A stretch of 64,000 bases of DNA from Neptunitalea lumnitzerae (GCF_027924185.1 NZ_BRVO01000002.1:806001-870000), one strand, 5' to 3'. Shown: positions 28,162 to 37,050, counted from the stretch's first letter. Notes: a model not told the origin generated them from the sequence alone. Numbers and translations: made by a program.

Positions 28162-30006
28162 TTATTTTTTAAGCACCGTAAACTCAATAGTAGACATATT
28201 GTATACACGGTGTGTTTGCTTTTGAAAATCCTTAGCTTCTGCCTTATAAATATTCTCAACATACGTCTGCGGATTCATATCTATTAAAGGAAACCATGAA
28301 CTCTGAATTTGTACTTGAATTTTATGTCCTTTTTTGAAGGTATGGAAAACATCTTGAAGTTTCACATCTACATTGGTTACTTGGTTAGGAACAAACGGCT
28401 CTGGGTTTTCAAAACTATTTCTAAATCTACCGCGCATTACCTCACTACGTACCATCATGTGATAGTTATCCATTTTTAAATATTCTTGAGTTTCTTCAAA
28501 ATCTTCTGCATCTGAAGGAAATACATCAATTACCTTTACAATCCAATCAGCATCAGTTCCGGTAGTAGATACTTTTAATTTAGCTAAAATATCTCCTGCT
28601 AAGGTAATATCGTCTTCTAAAACTGGGGTTTCAAATACCAATACATCTGGTCTTCTAGCAGCAAAACGCTGATCATCCGTCATGTATTTTCTAGGTGTAA
28701 ATACAAATTTAATATCTTCAGAATATGGTACTGGCTTTTTAGGATCACTCACAAATTCTGCAAAAGAAAATTCTCTGGTCATCATTTTAGATAATGCCTG
28801 ATGAGCTCCTAAACCATAAGTTTCTTTAATAGTATTTTCAGGTGGCCAAGAATCAAACTTATTCCATTCATTGCTTCCTGTATTATACATATAAGCTTCT
28901 GGTAACCCAGACTCCCCTTTTCCGTCTTCTTTTAAGAAATGGTGAAAGAATTTACTTTGAATGTTTTCTTGGAAAAATTTAGATATATCAGAACCAAAAT
29001 ACACATTTCCTATCGCTTGTCTTTCTTTGTTACGCGCCCAGTCTCCATGGCTCCACGGCCCCATAACAATAGTATTGTAAAGCTTTTTATTTTCTTCTAC
29101 TTGCGCATACGAATTTAATGGTCCGTATAAATCTTCAGCATCAAACCAGCCACCTACAAACATTACCGCAGGTTTCTTTTTAATATCATTTAAGTGTTGT
29201 ACCAATCCTCTTGGTTTCCAAAACTCATCATAATTAGGATGATCCTTAATTTGCTCGTAGAATACATTTTCTTTAGAGTAAAAGGTATCTAATTTAGATA
29301 ACGGCATATGATCTAAGAAAAACTGATATTGATCTTGTGTAGGTACATCTGTAATCTTATACCAATCTTTTGTCATTGGTGTATCTTTCTCATAACCAAA
29401 TAACCCTGTAATTCTCCAGTAGCTTAATAAAAATGCTCCATTATGATGAAAATCATCAAAGAAGAAATCTCCAATACATGCTTGTGGAGACACTGCTTTT
29501 AACGCTGGGTGCTCTGATAATAACGAATACGAAGCATAAAAGCCAGGATAAGAAATTCCCCAAGTACCAACATTTCCGTTGTTGTTAGGTACATTTTTTA
29601 CCAACCAATCAATAGTGTCGTACGTATCGGATGCTTCATCTACTTGCTTCCCTTTTTTGTTGGGTATGTAAGCGCGCATATTATCATATACACCCTCACT
29701 ATTCCAACGTCCTCTAACGTCTTGATAAACGATAATGTACCCTTCTTCCATCATAGTTTTATCAGGACCAATGGTAGCTCGGTATTTATCAGGACCATAA
29801 GGTTGGCAGCTATAAGGGGTACGCTGCATTACAATAGGGTATTTTTTAGAAGTATCTTTAGGACTATAGATAGTCGTATGCAAGTGAATACCATCTCGCA
29901 TTTCAATAGATACTTCTTTTTTTGTGTAGTGGGCTTTTACGTCATAACCTTGAGCGTTAAGCACAAATACACTTAAAAAGGTAAGAACTAATAATTTTAA
30001 TTTCAT
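28162..30006 (-). CDS. Secreted CocE/NonD-family alpha/beta hydrolase
   Basis: 614 residues with a signal peptide (MKLKLLVLTFLSVFVLNAQG). The nucleophile is Ser152 in GTWGISYPGFYA; the Asp candidate lies in GGWFDAEDLYG and the His in GPWSHGDW. A C-terminal jelly-roll (X-Pro dipeptidyl-peptidase C-terminal type) domain follows from about residue 400, with IQVQIQSSWFPLIDMNPQT. The family holds X-Pro dipeptidyl-peptidases, cocaine esterase and glutaryl-7-ACA acylases; a secreted acyl- or dipeptidyl-hydrolase is the most that can be said. Monocistronic. Confidence 0.87.
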   Translation of the reverse strand: MKLKLLVLTFLSVFVLNAQGYDVKAHYTKKEVSIEMRDGIHLHTTIYSPKDTSKKYPIVMQRTPYSCQPYGPDKYRATIGPDKTMMEEGYIIVYQDVRGRWNSEGVYDNMRAYIPNKKGKQVDEASDTYDTIDWLVKNVPNNNGNVGTWGISYPGFYASYSLLSEHPALKAVSPQACIGDFFFDDFHHNGAFLLSYWRITGLFGYEKDTPMTKDWYKITDVPTQDQYQFFLDHMPLSKLDTFYSKENVFYEQIKDHPNYDEFWKPRGLVQHLNDIKKKPAVMFVGGWFDAEDLYGPLNSYAQVEENKKLYNTIVMGPWSHGDWARNKERQAIGNVYFGSDISKFFQENIQSKFFHHFLKEDGKGESGLPEAYMYNTGSNEWNKFDSWPPENTIKETYGLGAHQALSKMMTREFSFAEFVSDPKKPVPYSEDIKFVFTPRKYMTDDQRFAARRPDVLVFETPVLEDDITLAGDILAKLKVSTTGTDADWIVKVIDVFPSDAEDFEETQEYLKMDNYHMMVRSEVMRGRFRNSFENPEPFVPNQVTNVDVKLQDVFHTFKKGHKIQVQIQSSWFPLIDMNPQTYVENIYKAEAKDFQKQTHRVYNMSTIEFTVLKK

Positions 30007-30101
30007 GATACATATTTGTTTGCAACTTTAAATATATTTCTTCTTAATAGAACCACCTTATATTCTCCTAAAATTAACATTTATAGCTGCATAAAAAATT
30101 A

Positions 30102-30135
30102 AAAAAGCCATTCTTAACTGTAAGAATGGCTTTTT
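30102..30135 (-). terminator. Strong intrinsic terminator of the dsbD gene
   Basis: A perfect 15-bp stem, AAAAAGCCATTCTTA with TAAGAATGGCTTTTT, around the tetraloop ACTG. It closes the pabB-tilS-dsbD series on the minus strand, 60 nt after the last stop. Confidence 0.85.
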
Positions 30136-30195
30136 ATATCGTTTAAAATTACTTCAAGTAATAACTTAGAAGTTCTTAATTATCTAATCTGTAAT

Positions 30196-32151
30196 TTACT
30201 TTTTAGCGTTTGCTACACCTGTTTCTAACCAAGACAAGTAAGCTTCTACAGGTTCATACTGCATTGGTACATTCAGCATTTCATAATCTGTAGTCATTAA
30301 TACATAATAAGGCTGTGATGTTGTTTTAAAATTAATATACCTCATCGTTGCCCATTTATCACCAATGGTTTCAATGTCCTTTACGCTACCGTTGTCATAT
30401 TGGTATTTAAATTGCTCAGCTTCTTCTAAAGCTTTTCTATCATCGGTATATAATGAAATAATAACTACATCTTTCTCTAGTATTTCATTTACACGCTCGT
30501 CTGTCCAAATTTGTTCTTCTACTTTTCTACAGTTTACACATGCCCAACCCGTAAAATCTAACATTACCAATTTATCATTTTCTTTGGCATAGGCCATTCC
30601 CTCTTCCATATCGGTAAAAATGGTTAAATCACTCTCATGTTTTCCTGGGAATAACGAGTAGAAAGATGGTGGTGGGAATCCACTTAATAAGCGTAAATTA
30701 TTTACCCCTGCTATACCCAAAATAAGGTATACAGAAAATACCCCAGAAAGAATACCAAGTCCTAATCTACCTTTAGACAACTTCCCTTTTGGTCCATCAT
30801 GCGGAAATCTATAAACACCAAATAAGTATAATGTTAATAACACAAACAATACAATCCATAATCCTATAAATACTTCTTTTTTCAAAATACCCCAGTGCAT
30901 TACCAAATCTGCATTTGATAAAAACTTAAGCGCAAATGCTAACTCTAAAAACCCTAAGAATACTTTGGTAGTAGTCATCCATCCACCTGATTTAGGTAAC
31001 GACTTTAATAAGTTAGGGAATAAAGCAAAGAAAGCAAATGGTAACGCTAAAGCCAATCCAAAAGCGCCCATACCTACTGTTAATAGCATTGCACCACCAT
31101 CTGCAGTAAGTGAACCAGCTAGTAACGACCCTAATATAGGACCCGTACAAGAAAAAGAAACAATAGCTAAGGTTACCGCCATAAAGAAAATACCAATAAC
31201 CCCACCTATATTAGATGCATTATCCATTTTATTGGTCCAAGAGTTTGGTAATGTAATCTCGTAGTATCCAAAAAATGAAAAAGCAAAGAATAAAAAGATA
31301 ATAAAGAAAAAGGCATTTAAAAATGCATTGGTAGATATATTACCTAAAATGTCTGGGTTTATAGTAGTTAATAAATGGAAAGGTAAACTTAACAACAAGT
31401 AAATTAAAACTATAAAAAATCCGTATAACAAAGCATTTGCTTTTCCTTTAGTAGAGTTTTCATTTCTTTTAGTAAAGAAAGAAACCGTTAAAGGAATAAT
31501 TGGAAATACACAAGGCGTTAATAACGCTATAAAACCACCTAAAAAGCCTAGTACAAAAACTTCCCAGTAACCTTTTTGTTCTTCAGTATTTTCTAAATAA
31601 TGTGTATTTTTTAAAGATAACACCAATGCAGAAGAAAGTTCAGCATCGCGCTCTGTCATTACCTTTTTCTTTACTTCCGCCTTTTGTCCGGTTAAAGAAA
31701 ATGCAAATTCCTGATCGCCATTAATACACACCTCTTTACATACTTGATAAGTTAATTTACCATAAACAGCTTTTAAATCTCCCTTTAATAAATGAATGCG
31801 CTGTTTTACATACAGCTCATCTTTAAAAAAGGTTTCATCTACTTCAAAAATTTCGTTGTATTCTGTATAGGTATCTCCTTCTGCTGCAGTACCAACCAAT
31901 TCGTAATCAGCTCCAGCATTCTCAAACTTAAATTCCAAAGGTAATGAACCTCCTTCACTGGTAAATTGAGAATACACGTGCCATTCTGGTTCTATATTTG
32001 CTTTAAAAATAAGGTCAAATTCAGTTTCAGAAATTTTTTCTACGCTATAAAACCATTTAACAGGCTCTACTTGCATGGGTTGTTGGTTACCGAATTGTGA
32101 AAATCCTAAAAATCCGGTTAGTAATAGTACTACAGCAAATAAATTCTTCAT
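30196..32151 (-). CDS. Thiol:disulfide interchange protein DsbD-like (CcdA domain plus thioredoxin domain)
   Basis: 651 residues: a signal peptide (MKNLFAVVLLLTGFLGFS), a periplasmic DsbD-alpha-like domain to about 200 with CKEVCING, an eight-helix CcdA/DsbD membrane domain with the Cys pair in LLTPCVFPIIPL and SFSCTGPILG, and a C-terminal thioredoxin domain with GWACVNC (Cys538, Cys541). It would carry electrons from cytosolic thioredoxin to the periplasm. The frame can start 28 codons earlier, but those codons lie inside tilS and precede the obvious signal peptide. The ATG overlaps the tilS stop in TAATG, indicating translational coupling. Confidence 0.9.
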   Translation of the reverse strand: MKNLFAVVLLLTGFLGFSQFGNQQPMQVEPVKWFYSVEKISETEFDLIFKANIEPEWHVYSQFTSEGGSLPLEFKFENAGADYELVGTAAEGDTYTEYNEIFEVDETFFKDELYVKQRIHLLKGDLKAVYGKLTYQVCKEVCINGDQEFAFSLTGQKAEVKKKVMTERDAELSSALVLSLKNTHYLENTEEQKGYWEVFVLGFLGGFIALLTPCVFPIIPLTVSFFTKRNENSTKGKANALLYGFFIVLIYLLLSLPFHLLTTINPDILGNISTNAFLNAFFFIIFLFFAFSFFGYYEITLPNSWTNKMDNASNIGGVIGIFFMAVTLAIVSFSCTGPILGSLLAGSLTADGGAMLLTVGMGAFGLALALPFAFFALFPNLLKSLPKSGGWMTTTKVFLGFLELAFALKFLSNADLVMHWGILKKEVFIGLWIVLFVLLTLYLFGVYRFPHDGPKGKLSKGRLGLGILSGVFSVYLILGIAGVNNLRLLSGFPPPSFYSLFPGKHESDLTIFTDMEEGMAYAKENDKLVMLDFTGWACVNCRKVEEQIWTDERVNEILEKDVVIISLYTDDRKALEEAEQFKYQYDNGSVKDIETIGDKWATMRYINFKTTSQPYYVLMTTDYEMLNVPMQYEPVEAYLSWLETGVANAKK

Positions 32152-33458
32152 TATGTAATCACTTGTATTTTTAAAATTGTTTTTGTTTGCTCCGAAACCG
32201 AAAAACGTCGGTCTGCTCTTTTGCCTATGATCCAAACAATATCTTGTTCAGTGCATAAAATCCATTGTTCCTCTTTGGCTTTTATAGAGTATTTTTCATC
32301 TTTATAAAACTTACTCACTTTCTTTTTACCAAACATTCCGAACGGATGGAAATAGTCTCCTATTTTTCGTTTCCTTACAATCAGCGGCAAATTTAACTTT
32401 TCTCCATCAACATATATAACAGAATCTCCTATTTCTTGAATTTCTTCTACAATTTTGAAAGATAATTTAACAGGCTGGTCTATTTCTTCAGGAATGGTAT
32501 TAAATATATAAGTATCAGAAACTACATTTTCTATAGCTCTTAAAATAAGTGTATCTCTGTGTTTACTTAGCTCATGAGTTTTAGAGTACACTACCTTGCC
32601 TCCTTGAGCACTTAACAGATGTTCTACATCTTTCCACGAGGTAAATCCGTATGGCTTAAATAATTCAAATAAATAAGTAGCAAGCGGATTAAGCGCTGAT
32701 AATTGAACCACAGGAATTTTTATCACTCCATTTTCTTTAATGAAAAGTACCGATTTCAATTCGGCTATATGACGGTCCACTATAGCTTTAGATCCCATTA
32801 AGTACTCCTGTGTTTTTAAGAAATTCTCTAAAAAATTTGGATGTAACTCTTCTAATAAGGGCGTTATATGGTGTCTAATTTTATTTCTCAGATATGCATC
32901 TGATGCGTTACTACTATCCTCTCTCCAATCAATACCTTGGCTTTTAGCATATGCTTCAATGGTTTCACGAGAAAATGGTAACATAGGGCGTACTACTTTA
33001 TCATTCTCAACCGGAATTCCGGCCAAACCATCTATACCAGTACCTCTAGAAAGATTAATTAAAAAAGTTTCAATTTTATCATTGGCATGGTGTGCTACCA
33101 AAATATGCTCAAAACCATGAGTAACACAAAGTTCATTAAACCATGCATAGCGTAACTCCCTTGCTGCTAACTGGGTATTTAAACCTTTGTCTGCTGCGTA
33201 TTTCTTAGTTTCAAAACGCTTGCAGTATATAGGTACCTTATATTTTTTAGTCGTATCAACCACTAGCTGCTCATCACCATCACTCTCAGTACCACGCAAG
33301 CTAAAATTACAATGCGCTACTGCTAAATCTGCTTTTAATTCCTGAAAAAGATGTAACATTACCATGCTATCTACCCCTCCACTAACGGCCAATAATACTT
33401 TTTTCTGAAGTAATTGCGGAAAAGAAATATTTAGGTGATATGTGAATTCTTTGAGCAT
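32151..33458 (-). CDS. tilS: tRNA(Ile)-lysidine synthetase
   Basis: 435 residues from the ATG at 33458 (MLKEFTYHLN). The PP-loop ATP site is AVSGGVDSMVML near 24-35; DWREDSSNASDAYLRNKIRH is the conserved TilS region that contacts tRNA, and the C-terminal PRKRKIGDYFHPFG-type segment (VRKRKIGDYFHPFGM) is also present. It converts cytidine 34 of tRNA-Ile(CAU) to lysidine and is essential in most bacteria. A TTG two codons upstream also opens the frame but falls in the candidate -7 element. It lies between pabB and dsbD and overlaps the latter by one base. Confidence 0.93.
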   Translation of the reverse strand: MLKEFTYHLNISFPQLLQKKVLLAVSGGVDSMVMLHLFQELKADLAVAHCNFSLRGTESDGDEQLVVDTTKKYKVPIYCKRFETKKYAADKGLNTQLAARELRYAWFNELCVTHGFEHILVAHHANDKIETFLINLSRGTGIDGLAGIPVENDKVVRPMLPFSRETIEAYAKSQGIDWREDSSNASDAYLRNKIRHHITPLLEELHPNFLENFLKTQEYLMGSKAIVDRHIAELKSVLFIKENGVIKIPVVQLSALNPLATYLFELFKPYGFTSWKDVEHLLSAQGGKVVYSKTHELSKHRDTLILRAIENVVSDTYIFNTIPEEIDQPVKLSFKIVEEIQEIGDSVIYVDGEKLNLPLIVRKRKIGDYFHPFGMFGKKKVSKFYKDEKYSIKAKEEQWILCTEQDIVWIIGKRADRRFSVSEQTKTILKIQVIT

Positions 33459-33461
33459 GCC

Positions 33462-33469
33462 CAAATATA
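33462..33469 (-). promoter_or_regulatory. Candidate -7 promoter element for tilS
   Basis: The minus strand reads TATATTTG, an exact TAnnTTTG match, only 3 nt before the tilS ATG. If used, the message would be nearly leaderless. Confidence 0.35.
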
Positions 33470-33524
33470 CTAACTTCGTAAATACTTTTGCTTAAGTTTC
33501 GCTTAATCCAACAAAGGCAGTTTG

Positions 33525-34829
33525 TTAATCATTAATTTCTAACAAAACATTTTTCATTGCATTGGCTTTTAAAAGACATTCCTCATACTCTTTTTCTGGG
33601 TCAGATAAAGAAGTAATAGCACTCCCAACTGAAAAAGAAACATATTGTTTTTCTTCATTATATAGAATACTCCTAATCACTACATTAAAATCAAAATTAC
33701 CATTCGGATCAAAATAACCTACGGCTCCGCTATACAAACCTCGTTTGGTTTCTTCTAATTCTTCAATAATCTTCATAGCAGATATTTTAGGAGCTCCTGT
33801 CATGCTGCCCATAGGGAAAGTACTTTTAATTAGATCTACTGAGTGTATATGATCCTCTACTGTAGCTGCCACCGTAGATATTAATTGATGCACCTGTTTA
33901 AAGGTATACACCTTACATAATTCGGTAACCTTTACACTACCCTTTTTGGCATAATGAGATAAATCGTTACGCACCAAATCAACAATCATAATGTTCTCTG
34001 CACGTTCTTTTTCATCTACACTCAACATAGTTGCTAAATCCTTATCGTCATTTTCATCTACTGCTCGCTTGGCTGTTCCTTTGATGGGCTGAGAAATCAC
34101 TTGATCTCCTATACGCTGTATGTAACGTTCTGGAGAAGCCGAAAGTAAATAAAGCTTATGGTGTTTTAAAAAAGTAGCAAAAGGCGGAATAGAAATAGCA
34201 TTCAACCGATGATACATAAGTACAGGGTCTATAGTTGCCTGCTCTCCATAAAATTCCATACACATATTGGCCTCATAAATATCGCCTCTATGAATATAAG
34301 ATTGCATTTTAGCTACCTTATCTAAATATTCATTTTTAGAAATTTTATCATTAATTGTAAAACTTGGCGTGTAAACATCCTCAAACAAATCGGTACTTAC
34401 AATGTTCTTAAAATCATCCTCTATTTCATCATCTACCATTCCTAAGTAAGAGAACTCTAACTGATTTCCTTTTACAAAAATAATTTTCTTAGGCTGAAAA
34501 AAACTTAAGGCTGCAAAATCTAAACCATCACTGTTGTTAGATTGCAATGACTCAGTATCATTTTTTAAATCATAGCTCAAATAACCAAAAATCCAGTCTT
34601 TAGTAGTTAGCTGATATTCCTTTAAAGCCTCAAACCCATTATCGGTATCTGGTTTTTGAATACTAGTTAAAGCATCTACGGCTAATATAGCATCAAAAAC
34701 ACTGTGCTCTTGTCCGTAGTTATTAGAGTCTAACCAAGTAACCTCATCATACTGAGATGCCCATTGTACTAATTTATTTTTTAGTGTAGAGGTAACAGTA
34801 ATGGTGTACGTTTGGTTTGTTCGCTTCAT
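33525..34829 (-). CDS. pabB: Aminodeoxychorismate synthase component I (anthranilate synthase component I family)
   Basis: 434 residues of the chorismate-binding fold. PIKGTAKR at 248-255 contains Lys250, the active-site lysine of PabB; anthranilate synthase TrpE has Ala at that position (PIAGT). Other conserved blocks are GDIYEANMCMEF, SASPERYI and GSMTGAPKISAMKIIEE. It would make aminodeoxychorismate for folate. Neither the glutaminase partner PabA nor PabC lies in this window. It is first in a pabB-tilS-dsbD series, with a 66-nt gap before tilS, and is divergent from the arg leader. Confidence 0.87.
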   Translation of the reverse strand: MKRTNQTYTITVTSTLKNKLVQWASQYDEVTWLDSNNYGQEHSVFDAILAVDALTSIQKPDTDNGFEALKEYQLTTKDWIFGYLSYDLKNDTESLQSNNSDGLDFAALSFFQPKKIIFVKGNQLEFSYLGMVDDEIEDDFKNIVSTDLFEDVYTPSFTINDKISKNEYLDKVAKMQSYIHRGDIYEANMCMEFYGEQATIDPVLMYHRLNAISIPPFATFLKHHKLYLLSASPERYIQRIGDQVISQPIKGTAKRAVDENDDKDLATMLSVDEKERAENIMIVDLVRNDLSHYAKKGSVKVTELCKVYTFKQVHQLISTVAATVEDHIHSVDLIKSTFPMGSMTGAPKISAMKIIEELEETKRGLYSGAVGYFDPNGNFDFNVVIRSILYNEEKQYVSFSVGSAITSLSDPEKEYEECLLKANAMKNVLLEIND

Positions 34830-34848
34830 AGGGTTTAAAAAAGTGTGA

Positions 34849-34856
34849 CAAATTTA
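34849..34856 (-). promoter_or_regulatory. Candidate -7 promoter element for pabB
   Basis: The minus strand reads TAAATTTG (TAnnTTTG), 19 nt before the pabB ATG. The divergent arg -7 element starts only 38 bp away, so the two promoters share one control region. Confidence 0.45.
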
Positions 34857-34893
34857 ACAAACTATTAAAAAATTCATGATTTAAATTTCAAAA

Positions 34894-34901
34894 TATATTT
34901 G
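34894..34901 (+). promoter_or_regulatory. Candidate -7 promoter element of the arg operon leader
   Basis: TATATTTG, an exact TAnnTTTG match, 12 nt before the ATG of the first arginine-rich leader ORF. No TTG is visible at the usual -33 distance. Transcription from here would include the entire 300-nt leader. Confidence 0.5.
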
Positions 34902-34913
34902 TATCATTGCTAT

Positions 34914-34985
34914 ATGAAAAATATAATTTTGAACATTAGACGCAATTACCCCACTCGCTCTCCTGAGCGCCGCCGCTGTATGTAA
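34914..34985 (+). CDS. Arginine-rich leader peptide 1 of the arg operon
   Basis: A 23-codon ORF starting MKNIILNIRRNYP and ending RSPERRRCM, stop TAA. Six of 23 residues are Arg, with a CGC-CGC-CGC run near the end and an AGA-CGC pair earlier. It starts just after a promoter-like TATATTTG and 236 nt before the first arg gene. CGCTC-TCCT-GAGCG (34956-34969) is a 5-bp hairpin inside the Arg-coding part, and TGTAAT/ATTACA (34981-34995) forms another across the stop codon. By analogy with attenuated operons it is probably a sensor of Arg-tRNA charging. Confidence 0.68.
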   Translation: MKNIILNIRRNYPTRSPERRRCM

Positions 34986-35033
34986 TATCATTACAGGCAA
35001 GTAACTAGTGTTTTATTTTTCATTTTATCAATA

Positions 35034-35129
35034 ATGTTTTTATCCTCATTTTTATCGGAGTTTGTTACCTCTCAGTTATTCACTGAGAAACGCTCTATTT
35101 TGTTTAGTCCCATCCGCCGCCGCCCGTAA
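35034..35129 (+). CDS. Possible arginine-rich leader peptide 2 of the arg operon
   Basis: A 31-codon ORF starting MFLSSFLSEF and ending SPIRRRP, stop TAA. Its end repeats the Ser-Pro-x-Arg-Arg-Arg pattern of leader ORF 1, again with three CGC codons in a row. The CGC run and stop codon fall in a hairpin, CGCCC-GTAA-GGGTG (35121-35134), with a GNRA-type tetraloop. A perfect hairpin TCTCAGT-TATTC-ACTGAGA (35070-35088) lies within the ORF. Whether it is translated is unknown. Confidence 0.5.
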   Translation: MFLSSFLSEFVTSQLFTEKRSILFSPIRRRP

Positions 35130-35148
35130 GGGTGCAGTTATTTTTATG

Positions 35149-35176
35149 GAACCTAGGTGAGTCCGGTTCTTTTCTT
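35149..35176 (+). terminator. Possible attenuator hairpin before the arg genes
   Basis: GAACC and GGTTC pair, extended by GG/CC after a two-base bulge, followed by TTTTCTT. It is weak compared with other terminators in the window. It lies 45 nt before the GNAT gene. Confidence 0.4.
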
Positions 35177-35221
35177 GAAAAAATTACCTTTTTTATTGTT
35201 TTTAATTCTTAAATTGTTGAA

Positions 35222-35866
35222 ATGAAGATTGTTGTAGCCAATAAATCTCATAGTAAGTATGCTACTATAATTTGCGATACTATGGCAGAGTCTGCCAAAG
35301 TGCGTGGCACAGGTATTGCCAAAAGAACTCCTGAGTATATTATTACAAAAATGGAGAATGGTAACGCTGTTATAGCATTAGAGGGCGACTCTTTTGCTGG
35401 CTTCTGCTACATTGAGGTTTGGAGTCACGAAAAATTTGTGGCTAACTCTGGTTTAATAGTTCATCCTGATTATAGAAATCTAGGACTCGCTAAAAGTATA
35501 AAACAAGAGATTTTTAACCTCTCCAGAAAGAAATTTCCAGATGCAAAAATTTTTGGTATTACCACAGGCTTAGCAGTTATGAAAATTAACTATGAGCTAG
35601 GGTATAAACCTGTAACATTTTCTGAATTAACAGATGATCCTACGTTTTGGAAAGGTTGCCAAACTTGTAAGAACTACGATATTCTGCAACGTACAGAACA
35701 AAAAATGTGCTTATGTACAGGTATGCTATATGATCCTGATGCTAAAAAGGATGAAAAAGTAAAGCCAAAAAATCATCAACATGATTACGATAAAAAAGTG
35801 TTGCAACGCTTAAAAAATATCAAACAACATTTATTCTTACCAAAAGAAAAAGAAGATAAAAAATGA
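35222..35866 (+). CDS. GNAT-family N-acetyltransferase, first gene of the arg operon
   Basis: 214 residues. The acetyl-CoA binding region is LIVHPDYRNLGLAKSIKQEI (about 78-97). After the GNAT domain comes a four-cysteine cluster, Cys146-x2-Cys149 and Cys163-x-Cys165 (CQTC...CLC), which could bind zinc, and a basic, lysine-rich tail. No ArgA or ArgJ is encoded in the operon, so this protein is the best candidate for the enzyme that acylates glutamate in the first arginine step; that is inference from gene position. It overlaps argG in ATGA. Confidence 0.8.
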   Translation: MKIVVANKSHSKYATIICDTMAESAKVRGTGIAKRTPEYIITKMENGNAVIALEGDSFAGFCYIEVWSHEKFVANSGLIVHPDYRNLGLAKSIKQEIFNLSRKKFPDAKIFGITTGLAVMKINYELGYKPVTFSELTDDPTFWKGCQTCKNYDILQRTEQKMCLCTGMLYDPDAKKDEKVKPKNHQHDYDKKVLQRLKNIKQHLFLPKEKEDKK

Positions 35867-37050
35867 AAAAATTAGTTTTAGCCTACAGTGGCGGTTTAGA
35901 CACCTCTTATTGTGCAAAATATTTAAGTAAAGATCAAGGTTTTGAAGTACATGCTGTAAGTGTAAACACTGGTGGTTTTACTGAAAACGAAATAAAAATA
36001 ATGGAAGAAAAAGCGTATGCACTAGGGGTAGCTTCTTACACCAGCATCAATGCGCTTAGTATCTTTTATAATAAAGTAGTAAAGTATTTAATTTATGGTA
36101 ATATTTTAAAAAACAACACCTATCCGCTATCGGTAAGTGCAGAACGTATAGTGCAAGCCATTGAAATTATAAACCACGCTAAAAAAATAGGTGCAGGTTA
36201 TATAGCACATGGTAGTACTGGAGCTGGTAATGACCAAGTTAGATTTGATATGATCTTTCAGATTTTAGCTCCTGAAATTGAAATTATTACTCCTATTAGA
36301 GATTTAAAATTGTCTAGAGAATCTGAAATAGCCTATTTACAAGAAAATGGAATTGAATACAGTTGGGAAAAAGCTAAATATTCCATTAACAAAGGCCTAT
36401 GGGGTACCAGCGTTGGAGGTAGTGAAACCTTAACATCTCATGGTTCTTTACCAGAAGAAGCATACCCAAGTCAGCTAGAAGAAACAACGCCTAAACAGGT
36501 TACCCTAACATTTACCAAAGGAGAATTAACCGCAATTGATGGAAAAGAAAATACACCTGAAATTAATATTCAGCTTCTCAATGAAATTGCCTCTAAATAT
36601 GCAATAGGTAGAGATATTCATGTGGGAGATACAATTATAGGTATTAAAGGACGTGTTGGTTTTGAAGCTGCAGCACCTTTAGTAATTATTAAAGCACACC
36701 ATTTATTAGAAAAACATGTACTTACCAAATGGCAACAGCATCATAAAGAGTACTTAGCTAATTGGTACGGTATGTTATTACACGAAGGACAATATTTAGA
36801 TGAGGTAATGAGAAACATGGAGGCCTTTTTATCAGATGCTCAGAAAAATGTAAGCGGCGATGTATTTGTAACCTTATTACCATACAGATTTCAGCTAGAT
36901 GGTATTAGCTCTATGCACGATTTAATGAATGCCTCATTTGGTAGTTATGGAGAAATGAATAAAGGTTGGACAGCAGATGATGCCAAAGGATTCATTAAGC
37001 TAACAGCAAATCAGAACAAAATCTATTATCACGTAAACGGAGAATCATGA
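35863..37050 (+). CDS. argG: Argininosuccinate synthase
   Basis: 395 residues. The N-terminal PP-loop is LAYSGGLDTSYCAKYL at 5-20; GAGYIAHGSTGAGNDQVRF (about 106-124) and EYSWEKAKYSINKGLWGTSVGG are the citrulline- and aspartate-binding blocks. It joins citrulline and aspartate using ATP. It overlaps the GNAT gene upstream and argC downstream by four bases each (ATGA), so these three genes are translationally coupled. Unusually for the pathway order, argG comes before the genes for the early steps. Confidence 0.94.
   Translation: MKKLVLAYSGGLDTSYCAKYLSKDQGFEVHAVSVNTGGFTENEIKIMEEKAYALGVASYTSINALSIFYNKVVKYLIYGNILKNNTYPLSVSAERIVQAIEIINHAKKIGAGYIAHGSTGAGNDQVRFDMIFQILAPEIEIITPIRDLKLSRESEIAYLQENGIEYSWEKAKYSINKGLWGTSVGGSETLTSHGSLPEEAYPSQLEETTPKQVTLTFTKGELTAIDGKENTPEINIQLLNEIASKYAIGRDIHVGDTIIGIKGRVGFEAAAPLVIIKAHHLLEKHVLTKWQQHHKEYLANWYGMLLHEGQYLDEVMRNMEAFLSDAQKNVSGDVFVTLLPYRFQLDGISSMHDLMNASFGSYGEMNKGWTADDAKGFIKLTANQNKIYYHVNGES

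Noticed and set aside
32152-32235. 28-codon N-terminal extension of the dsbD-like gene
   Set aside because: It lies inside tilS in another frame and would precede a clear signal peptide starting at 32151.
35145-35176. Resemblance of the GGAACC...GGTGAGTCC segment to part of a cobalamin riboswitch
   Set aside because: The rest of the B12-box and the conserved core are missing, and the downstream genes make arginine.
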